From contig NC_088300.1 of NCBI RefSeq assembly GCF_032854445.1, positions 33,337,608 to 33,401,607 of the forward strand: a stretch of DNA of 64,000 nt, read 5' to 3'. The translations under genes and the position numbers were made by a program. Positions 12,298 through 23,300 of this stretch are shown here, one piece after another. The first letter of the stretch is position 1, and each line of letters starts with the position of its first letter. This DNA comes from Liolophura sinensis. Taxonomy: Eukaryota; Mollusca; Polyplacophora; Chitonida; Chitonidae. Below the pieces are notes generated by a model. The model searched no databases. It saw nothing but the letters and a program-made list of their open reading frames with translations, and was not told where the DNA came from.

Positions 12298-12917
12298 CAT
12301 GTGTAGGTACTTATGTACGAGGGAAAATTATGTTGTAAACCGCAACGGAGCCCAACAATATTCGAATTAACAACTTCTTTCTACAAGGATTGTGGACTCC
12401 ATAGAAAAAAATCCACTAAGGGCCTTCGTTTGTTTGTTTGCAAATTCTATCTCTGCAGAAGTACCACATATATGAGGTTTTTACGCTTTTAGATCTTAAG
12501 AAAGACGCAATCAACGCCATCTCAACATAAGAGGCTTGCCATATTTATTTTGGCCAGACTCTAATCTAATTTTGGACAGTTACAACAGTGGGTAAGAAAG
12601 GACCAAAATACTAAGGCTTTTTGTTCCCTCATACAAAATATGAATGCATCCTTGGTGTGAAATCGTGAGCATTTATAGTTTGCTTTACCTGACAACGCGC
12701 TTGAATCATGTTGCCAACTGACAGGACATGCAACCAACAGTAATGACGCCTCGTTTTCAGCAGCTGGCCATTTCGCTTTCTGTACCGTTTTCCTTGTCCG
12801 ATCATGCATACTCTGCAATACTCTGCAACTGGTGTGACGAAATAAGAGTTAAACCATACACTTGCGACAAAGAGAGCGGAACTCAATCAACTAGTTGTAG
12901 TGTAAATACATATATTT

Positions 12918-13097
12918 ATTGATTGATTGATTTATTGATTTATTTCATTGGTATTTTACGACGTACTCAAGAAATTTATGACGGCGCCTGGCATTATTTT
13001 GGGAGGAAACCCACGCTATCCGCAGGTTGCTGGCAGACCTTCCGACGCACAACTGGAGAAGAAGCCAGCAAGAGCTGGACTTGAACTCACAGCGACT
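12918..13097 (-). mobile_element. SINE family A, head-truncated, downstream of RLR1
   Basis: Contains the family body (ACCTTCCGACGC, GAGAAGAAGCCAGCAAGAGC, CTTGAACTCACAGCG) and a tail of TTTAT/TGATT repeats. The tRNA-like head is missing. Confidence 0.75.
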
Positions 13098-13359
13098 GTA
13101 ATGGTGAGAGGCTCCTTGATAATTGTGTTGTAATTGTAGGATAACCATTCCCTCCTTATACGTATATGAAACAGTATTATTACATATAAAATGAATCCGT
13201 TGGAATATCATTTCCAGATGTTTTCCTGGAACAAAGAACTAATTTGGGACCCACAAATACTTGCGAGGGTGTTTGGGTTTCATTTAAGGGATGACGAAAC
13301 CAAAAGGAAACTCTGGATGACTGGTCGGTGTGTATGGTTTAGCAGATAATGATACATTT

Positions 13360-13475
13360 TCATGGGGATATATCTACAGAGTTTGATAGACGTTTAAAGA
13401 GTAAGGTATCCGATTTTCCAGACTGAATCCGCATCCTATCCCGGGCGTCCTCAGCAGCCCTTGCTATCAAAGTCA
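13360..13475 (-). pseudogene. GALC: Orphan fragment of GALC-A last exon at duplication junction
   Basis: The stretch matches the 3' part of GALC-A exon 18 (36680-36808), including the stop codon, and then the match ends abruptly near 13475. No other GALC exon follows. It is the tail of the convergent gene carried along when the RLR was duplicated. It has no promoter or start and should not be expressed as GALC. Confidence 0.88.
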
Positions 13476-14067
13476 TATCAGTTATAACAGCAACTAAAAG
13501 TTAAATTTCTGGATGTAGAATGCTGATGAAGAAAATAAGGTTGTCAAAGAAAAGAGACTGGTACAAATATTCTATAAAGGCCTTGGCTGGCAGCAATCAG
13601 AAGATAGTGGCAGAGCAACTTGACAACAAAAGTAAGAACAAAATAAAGAAAACACGTCCTTCTTATGTACCAGAAAAAAATATGAAACAAAAATCTTTCT
13701 TGTCTGATACATGAAAATTGTTTTGCAATGAACTGTTTCATGTCTGTAAATTTCATGATGTGAGGCAGTTATGCCTCAAATCTACAGACTCTTTTCGTTT
13801 CTCAAACTTTTCATAAATATTACCATATTTAAAATCTTTGGTATGACCCGACCCTGTGTTGACCCCAGGTCTCATATAAGCGTCAAAAAATGCATTTTCA
13901 GTCATAATGATCTGTGTAGATTTTTTCTCGTTGTTAATTAATGACCTCTGAAATCTTCATTCTAAAATGTTTCAGTCCCGCTGTAAGATATACAAATTGA
14001 AGAACACACTATCCAACTTTCATTATAGATGCCTTGTTAATAATTAAACCTGAAGCAGTCAACGGGT

Positions 14068-14205
14068 CCGGATAGCACAGTTGGTAGAGCGTCCGCTTCG
14101 GGACCGGTAGTCGAGTCACACCTAAGACTTTAAAAGAGGAAGTTGTAACTCTTGGCGTTCAGCATGAAGGGGATAGTGCAACGACTGGTTGACCCGTATC
14201 AGTAT
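14068..14205 (+). mobile_element. SINE family B, head fragment
   Basis: TAGCACAGTTGGTAGAGCGT resembles a tRNA A-box region, followed by AAGACTTTAAAA and GACCCGTATCAGTATAG as in 47764-48125. The 3' half is missing. It is not a functional tRNA because no cloverleaf 3' half is present. Confidence 0.5.
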
Positions 14206-14689
14206 AGTAGGAAAAAAAATTATAAAAAGCCTTCTCAACTTTCTACATTCTGTTATATTCCAACTGCAGTTTCAAACTTCATGTTATTTTCAAGGAATGT
14301 GAATATGAATATCCACAGAGGTCTTAATAGAGGATACGTGTTACCAGTAAATTTGGAACATGTTACGTACATGTCAAAACAGGCAGTGGTTTAGATACAT
14401 GGCATAATACATGGATAAATTGTTGCTGGGAACAAGGTCGTACATGTATACAGCTGTAAAGCAGCGAACAATGGATTAATCAGTACCTGGGAGTGTCTAG
14501 CTGCAGGGTGACTAGTGACGATGCGTCTTTATTAGCATCGAACGGATGACCCTGTGGATATTCTGTAACATAATATTTGTACATATACAATAAGTTATAG
14601 GCCTACATACACTGAGTAATAAGGTTTTTCCTGTGAGGGCTCCCTCAGTTCAGTTAATAAATGACTCTGAGTGGTCCTAATTCTTTTGT

Positions 14690-15005
14690 CAATTAATACT
14701 TACCCGTATAACCCGTATTATGTAGACATGATTTAAAATCTCTCATTTTGTTTCGATTTTACGTTTACAATTGTACGGATTCTTCTGGCAAGGGAATATG
14801 GGATATTTTCTCGAGTATGACGCGCGTGATTCGAACTAAAATGAAGATAAAGTTGTGTGTCCGTGGATTTTCGATAAATATCAGTTGATATAGAAGTCCC
14901 CTCTTTCAAGACAAGTATGTCTAGAAAGGGTATTGACTTAGACTTTACTTCCACTGTGGGATATTTGGGGATTAAGGTTATTGAGGCTATCAAAGAGAAA
15001 ATCAA
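14690..15005 (-). mobile_element. Penelope-like retroelement relic (reverse transcriptase C-terminal part)
   Basis: A 90-codon open frame (15005-14733) reads IPFLDILVLKEG, then STDIYRKSTDTQLYLHF, then NHARHTRENIPYSLARRI. This order is typical of the region after the catalytic core in Penelope-like element reverse transcriptases. The similarity continues (KSCLHNTGY) in another frame after the stop, so a frameshift has occurred. Upstream the fragment ends against an (AT)n array. It is a dead, truncated copy. Confidence 0.75.
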
Positions 15006-15014
15006 TCGGCCCGG

Positions 15015-15018
<4 letters not shown>

Positions 15019-15087
<69 letters not shown>

Positions 15088-15094
15088 TATATAT

Positions 15095-15124
<30 letters not shown>
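15019..15124. repeat. (AT)n microsatellite
   Basis: About 105 bases of AT repeat with two GATATATA interruptions. It separates the Penelope-like relic from the satellite. Confidence 0.98.
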
Positions 15125-15126
<2 letters not shown>

Positions 15127-15127
<1 letters not shown>

Positions 15128-15720
15128 AACGGCAATGTAAAACATGACACTGATATTTTAATACATAGCTTGGAATGACAGCGTAACAGCCTGCTGTGTT
15201 GTTACCTAGCTAGGTATTGCAGTGTAAGATATGATACTGATGTTTTAATACATAGCCTGGAATCGCAGCGTAACACATGATACTGATGTTTTATTACATA
15301 GCGTGGAATGGCAGCGTAACAGCCTGCTGTGTTGTTACCTAGCTAGGTATTGCAGAGTAAGATATGATACTGATGTTTTAGTACATAGCCTGGAATTGCA
15401 GCGTAACACATGATACTGATGTTTTATTACATAGCGTGGAATGGCAGCGTAACAGCCTGCTGTGTTGTTACCTAGCCTGGGATCGCAATGTAAGAAACGA
15501 TACTGATGTTTTAATACATAGATTGGAATGGCAACGGAACAGCCTGTTGTGTTGTTACCTAGCTTGGAATTCCGGTGTAAAAGTAGCCTGCTGTGTTATT
15601 ACCTAGGTTGGGATCGCAGCGTAACACATGCTACTGATGTGTTAATACATAGCTTGGAATGGCAGCGTAACAGTACAGAATACTGTGTCATGACACAGCT
15701 TGGGGCTTCAGCGTAATAGC
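15127..15720. repeat. Satellite with higher-order structure
   Basis: Related units built on TGATACTGATGTTTTAATAC, TAGCTTGGAATGGCAGCGTA and AACAGCCTGCTGTGTTGTTA alternate at spacings of about 85 and 45-51 bases, giving a higher-order period of roughly 136 bases. RLR2 upstream region. Confidence 0.85.
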
Positions 15721-15737
15721 CGATAGAGATTTTTCAA

Positions 15738-15900
15738 CAGATACATTTATTTACATAATTTAATTGGAGTTTACGCCGTGCTCCAGATTATTACACTTAT
15801 ACGGCAGCCGCCAGCATTAAGGTGGGAGGAAACCAGGGAAACCCACAACTGTCCACAGTTTGCTGGAAGGCCTTTCCACGTAAAATGTCCAGTGGCGAAT
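15738..15900 (-). mobile_element. SINE family A, diverged fragment
   Basis: TTTACGCCGTGCTCCAGA, the GGCAGCCGCCAGCATTAAGG region and GAAGGCCTTTCCACGT match the family with many differences. It directly follows the 15.1-15.7 kb satellite. Confidence 0.55.
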
Positions 15901-17119
15901 AGTTCTGTCAGTGGAAGTTTGGCAGGTTACTAATGTTCAAAATTTTACCCCCATATTTTTAGAAGACAAGTGGTATTCACTGAACGAAAGATATACGCTT
16001 TCATTGTACGTAATTTTATCACACTGTGTTTAGAAACATAGGTGTCACGACAGATGCTATACACAGTCAAGGGGTAAAAATAGCACAAGTATTATTTATC
16101 AATCGGATGTATTTGAATCTTACATAAGACCTGGGACTACGTTATATTAGTCCCAGATCTGACGATGCAAAAACTGGGTTTCCATAAATACACAATTAAG
16201 TAACGCAGTAAACGCAGTGACTCAGAAACATGTCAAGTGTATACATATATATATATTATTATTTGATGTTTAACGTCGTGCTCAAGGATATTTCACTCAT
16301 CTGACGGTGATCAGGTTTATGGGTGGAGAAAACCGAAGTGCGCGGAGTAATCCACCCGCCTTTTGCGATATATGTACAGATGCCATGGGTATATGTGCAC
16401 CGAAGTAAGGGACCACCATAAAATTAAACATAACCATTCACCATCTAGATGTGTGAAGTGAAATATAGTTAAGTAAACAACACATCACTATACATATATA
16501 AATCCGGAGTAGATAAAACTAGGACCACGGACATTTAAAAACCCCATAATTAGTGGTATAAGTGCCACCACAAATGTGCTGAAGGAGGCTGCACATGTGT
16601 AGGTTATCTGAGTATCGGGCATTCAGATTGTGTCCCATTTTAGAAACGGGTTTAACCCCAATACAAAATGTGTTATCACCTTAGGGAGATGGAAAGATGA
16701 TTTGTCTTAGTATACTAACATAGCGCATAGTGTTATCAAGTTCCCATGAAGAAAAATATATGAAGCTGAAACTTAGGTTAAAATTGATTTGTTTTCATAA
16801 CGATATGTATGGGTGCATGCATTTTAACGCCGAACCAGAATATGTGTTCATATAAAGGGCTTGAAAAATAAAAACAAGTATTGTAAGCATTGTTTACAAT
16901 ATAAATGTTGTTTAAGGAGCCGTTTTCAGTCGCACACGACACATTTTATCATCTTTAAACCTTTCTTTCATTTTGAAGTGAATTGTCAAGACTACGAATG
17001 TTTATGTACAGAAACCATGGAATAGTGACAGCTGCAGGCCAAGGGAAACAACTTTGTTGTGTGACTCAAACTCACGTGAATGTGCGCAGGGAAAAACCGT
17101 GACGTACTTGATAATACCC

Positions 17120-17142
17120 GAAAGTGAAAATAGAGTTTCCCC
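17120..17142 (+). promoter_or_regulatory. IRF-like and kappaB-like sites upstream of RLR2
   Basis: GAAAGTGAAA at 17120-17129 matches the repeated GAAA core bound by interferon regulatory factors. The adjoining 17133-17142 reads GGGGAAACTC on the - strand, close to a Rel/NF-kappaB half-site pattern. Both lie about 200-220 bases before the chosen RLR2 start codon. RLR genes are commonly induced by IRF and NF-kappaB signalling in other animals, so the position makes sense. The transcription start is unknown and the sites are short, so this is inference. Confidence 0.4.
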
Positions 17143-17338
17143 ATTAATATTGTGCAATTCTTTCGTTCGACGCTCTTTCAAGACTGGCAGTGATATTACT
17201 TCTGAGCTCGTGGCTAATTTCGCGATTTAGAGGAGTTATTAACTGTGTAAGATAACTGGATACATCCACTGTATTCTGATCTGTTTAAAACTGCTGATTG
17301 ATCGTTGACTGAATTTCTCTTGTGGTGAAGGCTGAAGT

Positions 17339-20300
17339 ATGGCTAGTGCCAGCGGGTTAACGCAACAGGACAAGAATATTCGCGATAAAGTGAAGGTGTA
17401 TCGGCCGCTGATAGAGGGCATCATTAACCCTACACAGATGTTGTCCTCCGCAGAAGCTGTCACTCTCAAACATTGCCTTGGAGGTGAGTATGGCCTATAA
17501 AACAGACCTGGGCCTGCGTCTACTAATGTTAGACCAGGGACGTCTAATAAATTACAACATCACCGCATTTTATTTTACCCAAATCTTGTTAAGCCATGGG
17601 GCTAGAAAAAACTCTGCCTTTTTTCTACATTCTACCTAGAACGGCACCATATTAACTTCGGGTCAGGTAGAGTCAGGTAGGGTACATGCCTTGTTTTAAT
17701 AATGTTGAAAGAGACGTCGGCTCTTACTGACAATGACATGTTTGAAAGAAATACGATTCGGAAAGAATTAACCAGGCAAATGTAACAATGCAAATGGTTA
17801 AATTAAGCGACGTTTTCCCTAAAATTAAGGAACAAGAGGTCAGCAAGTTGAAATAAAACATTTCGCATGTAAAACAGCATGCAACAACCAAAGCAGTGTT
17901 AGCCTTTGTCTTTACCAATACTTTATACACATGCATTCTCACTTACATGTACTTGGAGTATCTTAATCATGATTCTAACCAGAACCTGATGATGAATTCT
18001 GATTAAATAGTTCCGCGAGAGGATACAAGTGATAAGGCTAAGCCTAAACAAGCCTACCTGCTCCAAAGGTCAAACTTATCTAGTGTCTTGTCTGTGAGAG
18101 CGAGGCATGGGCTGTCAGGAGTATGATACGAGTGGTACTTAATATTGTAGCAGAATTCACATCTACTTAATTCTGTGTACCAAACTGTACATTTTGTGTA
18201 CACATTGTGACAGCAATAGAAATGACGCAGCATTAAAATCTTATCTGTGCGCATGTAACTAGTTTTTGTATACACCACATTATCAGAATTATTGCTGTGT
18301 GTACAGAGCCAGTATAGAGTATTGTACGTACGTGTGACCCGGTTTTAACACGAGGCGCCTTTATACTCTAACCACTGGAATTTAGTAGAATGTCTTGTAA
18401 ACAGCGAGAATAAGATTGAATTTATAAAGAGCAAAGACGTGTTTATGCACTATCTCGTGATGAATGAATATTCAGAAACTAATATGTTTTCTGTTGGTAA
18501 AAATGTGAATCTGCCTGGCTGGTTGTGCGTGTATTCAGAGAAATAGGTGTACAAAGCTTCTTATTGATGTAGTGCATGCTATTTCACCTGTGTGTGTGTA
18601 AGATCGGGGGTGGGGGGGGGGGGGGGGGACAACAACACATTATCAGCTACAATAAGCTTCAGTATAGATACGACGATATTATGTGAAATACTGTTAGTAT
18701 TAAATTTCGGCTACCATAAATTGTAAGAAAAGAAATCTCAAGACTTTGCTGCTGGTTTGGTTAGTAAAACTGAGGAAAATGTCCGACTGACGACGAAAAA
18801 ATCTTGGTGTGCGAACGCAAACGGTTACGTTTATTCTCCTCTTAATCTACACTGTCTCGCTCAAATTGTTTTTCTTCTTTTCTGACCAAGGTTTTTCTTT
18901 TCGTTTTGCGAGAAAACTGCGCGTCACAGCTGTCCACATATGTTCATTGCCAAATCGCTCGGGCTATCTGCTGGAGTATAAAACTTTACTCACCTGTGGC
19001 CCACATTTCGGCCATACTGGAGCAGTATGGAAATCTATAAAAAAACTTCCTCTCCAGAACCGCCTTATCCGATTGCATTGAAAACTGATATGCATGTACA
19101 AGACTACAGGGGGCATCAGGATTCAAAAATTTTCAAAAAACAAGATATCCATAACATGCAGTTTGACCTGGTGAATATAACCGCGGTTTTAGTTTCCTTC
19201 TAGTTTTTCTTCAAATTGCAATCACAGCTCATTTCAGCGTCATTTTTTGAATGCACGTGACCGGACACCGTAATGGCTATGAAGCTGAAAATTGGTCAGT
19301 AGATAGATCAACCCCAGATCTTTATTTTTTGACTGTAGGGCCACAGAGTTACGACTGATAATTTTGCCATTAAAATGCGTTTAAAAACTTGTTGTTTTTA
19401 TTGACAGGCATCTCGTAAAATTGCAATATCTCCAAAACTGCTAAAGGTAGAAAAGAACAAACTGGGCATTTTTAATAATATGAAGCAGCTTTTGACGTGT
19501 TGTGCTGTTTGGCTAGTCACGTGATTTGGAATTTTATTGATAAGCTTAAGCCATTTTTTTCCGTAAATTGGCTACAGATCTTAGGATGAAATTTCACTTT
19601 CAAGCTTTAGGGGGATCGCCGTACCTATATTGTGGAAAAACTTTTTGTTTGGTATGCAAGTTGTGCTGTAACTGGCCGATGAAATTAGCTTTAAAGTAGG
19701 TGAAGTGTAAAAACTGCTCAAAAGGATTAAATTAACACACTGTCTAGTACTGCTCGCATTTGTAAGATCTTTGTTCTCTTTTTCCATTACCATAAACTTA
19801 TACACACCAGATTACCAGTCATATCAGCCTGGGGTTCAAATCCAGTCTACTCGTTACCATTCTTACTTTTAATGGCCCATAATATTTAGCACTCTCATGT
19901 TCAAAGCCTTCACCCAATGCTGAAATAACTCACAAATCAAATACAGTTGCTACTTAACGTAATCCAGAATGACAAATGATATGGACCTTACCGTGATATG
20001 GAAAGCAGGGTCATGTTGATGTTGTAATCTTACTGTGACTGAACGAGGTGGGGTGGTGACCACACGTCATATTCTACCAAGTTCATTTCGGATTTAAGTA
20101 TGGACACGATGGTTCATTTGTGGGAGATCGTCACGCTGGATATTGCTGTTTTACTTTCGTTGAAAATACGAGATCTGATTTCGCCAACGTACATGCAATT
20201 CACTCGTGCGGAGAGGTCATTATGTAATATTACTTTTTTTTGTTCGCATTAGAAAAAAAAGTGGGGTCTTTGCAGAAGAGCATATGACTGATAAATTTGA

Positions 20301-23300
20301 ACGGTCTGTGGTGGAGAAAGTTTAAAGTTTTAAAAAGTGAACTTCAAAAAGCTGTGAGTAGAGACCGATTCAGAACCGTAGGCCTATAACCGCATACAGT
20401 TCTAGCTGATATTGATATCAGTAATTGTTGGAAAGGAAATAAGATACAACGGTGTTGAGGTATGTGGCAGCTGGATTATCAGGTGGGGAAATGAAGGGTC
20501 AGAAGCTTTGTGTACTGATTGAGTTTATTGTGGTGAAAAGGTACATCTGCAAGCATGATTATTGATGCTTATGGGACATTGTCCTGGCTTCGACTCCTGT
20601 ATGGTGGTCGCCTTCCGCATACACGTATGCATTGCGTCAGACACAAGTCACAGCACAAAACGACACGTATATTGTTTATCAGAGGTTACACTTATTGTGG
20701 AGCAATATAAGAGTTTATTGCGCTTAGTGACCATTGTCAATGACTTCGTAAAAGAAGATCGGAGATAATCTCCAAGCTGATGTTGTTCTCAACGGGGAAC
20801 TCGTGAGTCTCCTTTTAGTACGTTATAGGTCTCGTTGTACATGTACTAAAGAAAATGAGGTAGACAAGAAGCACTGCAGTATCACAGGAAAAACGACGTG
20901 TTTTGGCTTGGATTTGAACCGCTTTGAGTTCCTTATAGTTAAATATGCAGTTTGTGATTTTTTTCTGGATATCGATAAATTTTTCGATAAATCTAATGAC
21001 ATTGGTGCTAAATACTTTGTCCATAGATGCCAGTGTTCAACTTATAAAAAGTCGCCAAACTAATGAAGGGGATCTATCGGCCGCGCGCCTAATGTTCGAC
21101 ACAATGGAGAAGTGTGAAGAATGTGGAGTGTGGACAGCTTTTGATGATCTTGTACAAAATGCCGGTAGGTAACATTACTTTATCAGAGACGAATGCAGGT
21201 TTCGCTATGCTGTAGATACAGAATATTATGTTTAATTATATTAAATTTTGCTGCATATTTTAGATGATTAAAGCGTTGGCCCACTAGAAACTATCAGACC
21301 CTTGACCAGTGAGGTTATGTACTCTGTACCCACAACTTGTTGGTTTGCCTCCGCTCTTTTCTCAGGAAGTTCGTCATGTTAGATACCGAAGGTCGGTGGT
21401 GTACTCGGGCCACTGCAGTTTCTTCCGCCCATAAAACGTTACTGCCATCATATAGGTGAATAATTAATGAATATGGCGTTAAACAACAAGCAAATAATTG
21501 AATCAAACATTTTTTTCGGATTTGCACAGACTGTTGCATACATTGGCTTTCAGTTTGACCAGCGTGATTTCAAATGTTTTTGTAATATTGTTTTTTTATA
21601 GGATACACGAGGATCTCCTTAATATTGCGCGAAGAGCCGATGGAAAACGAGGAAAATGAGGAAAATAATAAACATCTCCTCAAAGTCATGGGACCTATCG
21701 TCAAACATAAGATCGACCCGGTGGTATTGTTGCCTCAGTTGTTACGGGACACTTTGTCAGAATGGGATGGTCAGAATGTTCGCGCGGAGGCGACGAATAA
21801 GGGAGACATTTCTGCAACTGTGCTGTTGTTTGACTTGCTGCTGAAGTCCAAGACACGAAACTGGTTTGGCGATTTCATGTCTGCTTTGATTGAAAGTCAA
21901 CAGCACAATGTTGCTGATGAGATTGACCCTGATTATTACCAAGAATGTGAGTACTTATGCACGTATTTATGTATTATGCATTTATATATATATATAAATG
22001 GCACAGAAGAAAGTTCTGAATGAATATATAAGTGGAAATAGTTGTGGTGACAGTTTTGTTGGGAGATTGGAATGGCACTGATGTTGTCACATCGTTTATG
22101 CTCACTTAAACATGTTTCGAGTACCTAGCTCCCACTCTAAAATGTTGTGGTTGCATTCACTTAATTATGTCAAGCTAAAAAAGTCCATGTTCGTAATCTG
22201 TACAATAGTAATCATGTTATTTTGGATATTTTTCACATATTTATCGCTTGTTGGAAGTTTGAAGATTAGGCTTAAGGTATTTCAAGAAGCGATTAAAGAA
22301 GGTACACTGCCCAACGTCTGATGTTTTAAATTCTCAACAAACACGTTTTGATGAAGGTAATTCTTGACTGTTTGATGTAGGGAAGAAGTTGAGGTCTGAA
22401 GGCAGTAGTTGCACATCAACGGGAGATGAAAGTTTGGAATCTGTGTCATCGCAGACCAGTGTTAAAAGAATTTACCAAAACGACGAGGAACAAGAGATGG
22501 AAATCAGTTGTGAGTACAACAACATAGCAGCTGTATACTTCATTTGCTTTGGAAAAAGACGACAATTGATGCGCCTTGTGAAACAAAATTGTCCTGTTTA
22601 TTAAGGATTATTATGGACGGTCAGTCATGCAAAAATATCTTTTACATTTATATAGATGACTACCAAGAGAATAACCTTAACAGAGACGAATTGCAGTCAG
22701 CAAAACCCTTGTCGAAGGATGTAACAGGTCACACCAAGACCTCCAGTGAGTTGCTCCTTAACGTGGGTCTTGAGACACGAGACAAGCAAAAGTGTTCGGT
22801 ATCTGGCGAGTGGACACCCGATGCTAATTCTGACAACACAACTTCCAAACAAAGTGTCGACGATTCCAACACGAGGGATTTAACGTCAGATGGTACTGTA
22901 TTGACACTGATCACTAATCAGGCTATAATATCTTAAACTATTATTTAAAAAAAAGACGAAAAGACGCAAAAAAAGTTGTATGTCTTTGTGATGATGCATA
23001 ACTGAGATATCGCAGTTCAAAATAAACAAAATCGCATGCATTGAGAAAATCAAAAGGGCCGCCATGCTATCAACTAGCTGAGAGGGCAGCTGTGTCCGCT
23101 TACGTCAAAACACATGTTTACCTTTTAAAAATATGTGCTATGTGTAGGGGCGACATCGTGTTTCCGGTTACCTGACATGGCGCATTCCATGACTTAGTAA
23201 GAATTCCAGATTAAAACTGATTTATGGAGTTCCCAGGCAAATCAGAAAAAGATGGCTGTGGCTATTTTGATCTGTTCCGACTCCTCTTCCTGAATAACTT

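Larger units (their letters stand above)
1..13475. repeat. Left copy of large tandem duplication (visible part)
   Basis: The sequence from the first base to about 13475 is repeated in the same order and orientation at 23905-36808, exons and introns alike. It holds the RLR1 helicase and CTD exons, their 3' flank and a fragment of the last GALC-A exon. Identity is very high up to about 8 kb and lower after it, with more indels. Copy 1 carries an extra insertion at 10834-11835. The left end is outside the window, because homology already exists at base 1. Confidence 0.93.
13476..17338. other. RLR2 upstream region, starting at the duplication junction
   Basis: Contains a SINE head (14068), the Penelope-like relic, (AT)n, satellite and SINE fragments, then about 1 kb of unique sequence ending in the RLR2 promoter. 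I see no other gene. Its homologue should lie left of the window, upstream of RLR1. Confidence 0.55.

Noticed and set aside
14068-14205. Functional tRNA gene
   Set aside because: A- and B-box-like motifs are present, but no acceptor or T-arm pairing; the rest matches SINE family B.
14938-15178. Isoleucine/tyrosine repeat proteins
   Set aside because: Translation of an (AT)n microsatellite.
17339-22936. A separate CARD-only gene between the two helicase genes
   Set aside because: Splice phase, domain order and distance fit the N-terminus of RLR2. I kept the CARD-only form as a possible isoform only.
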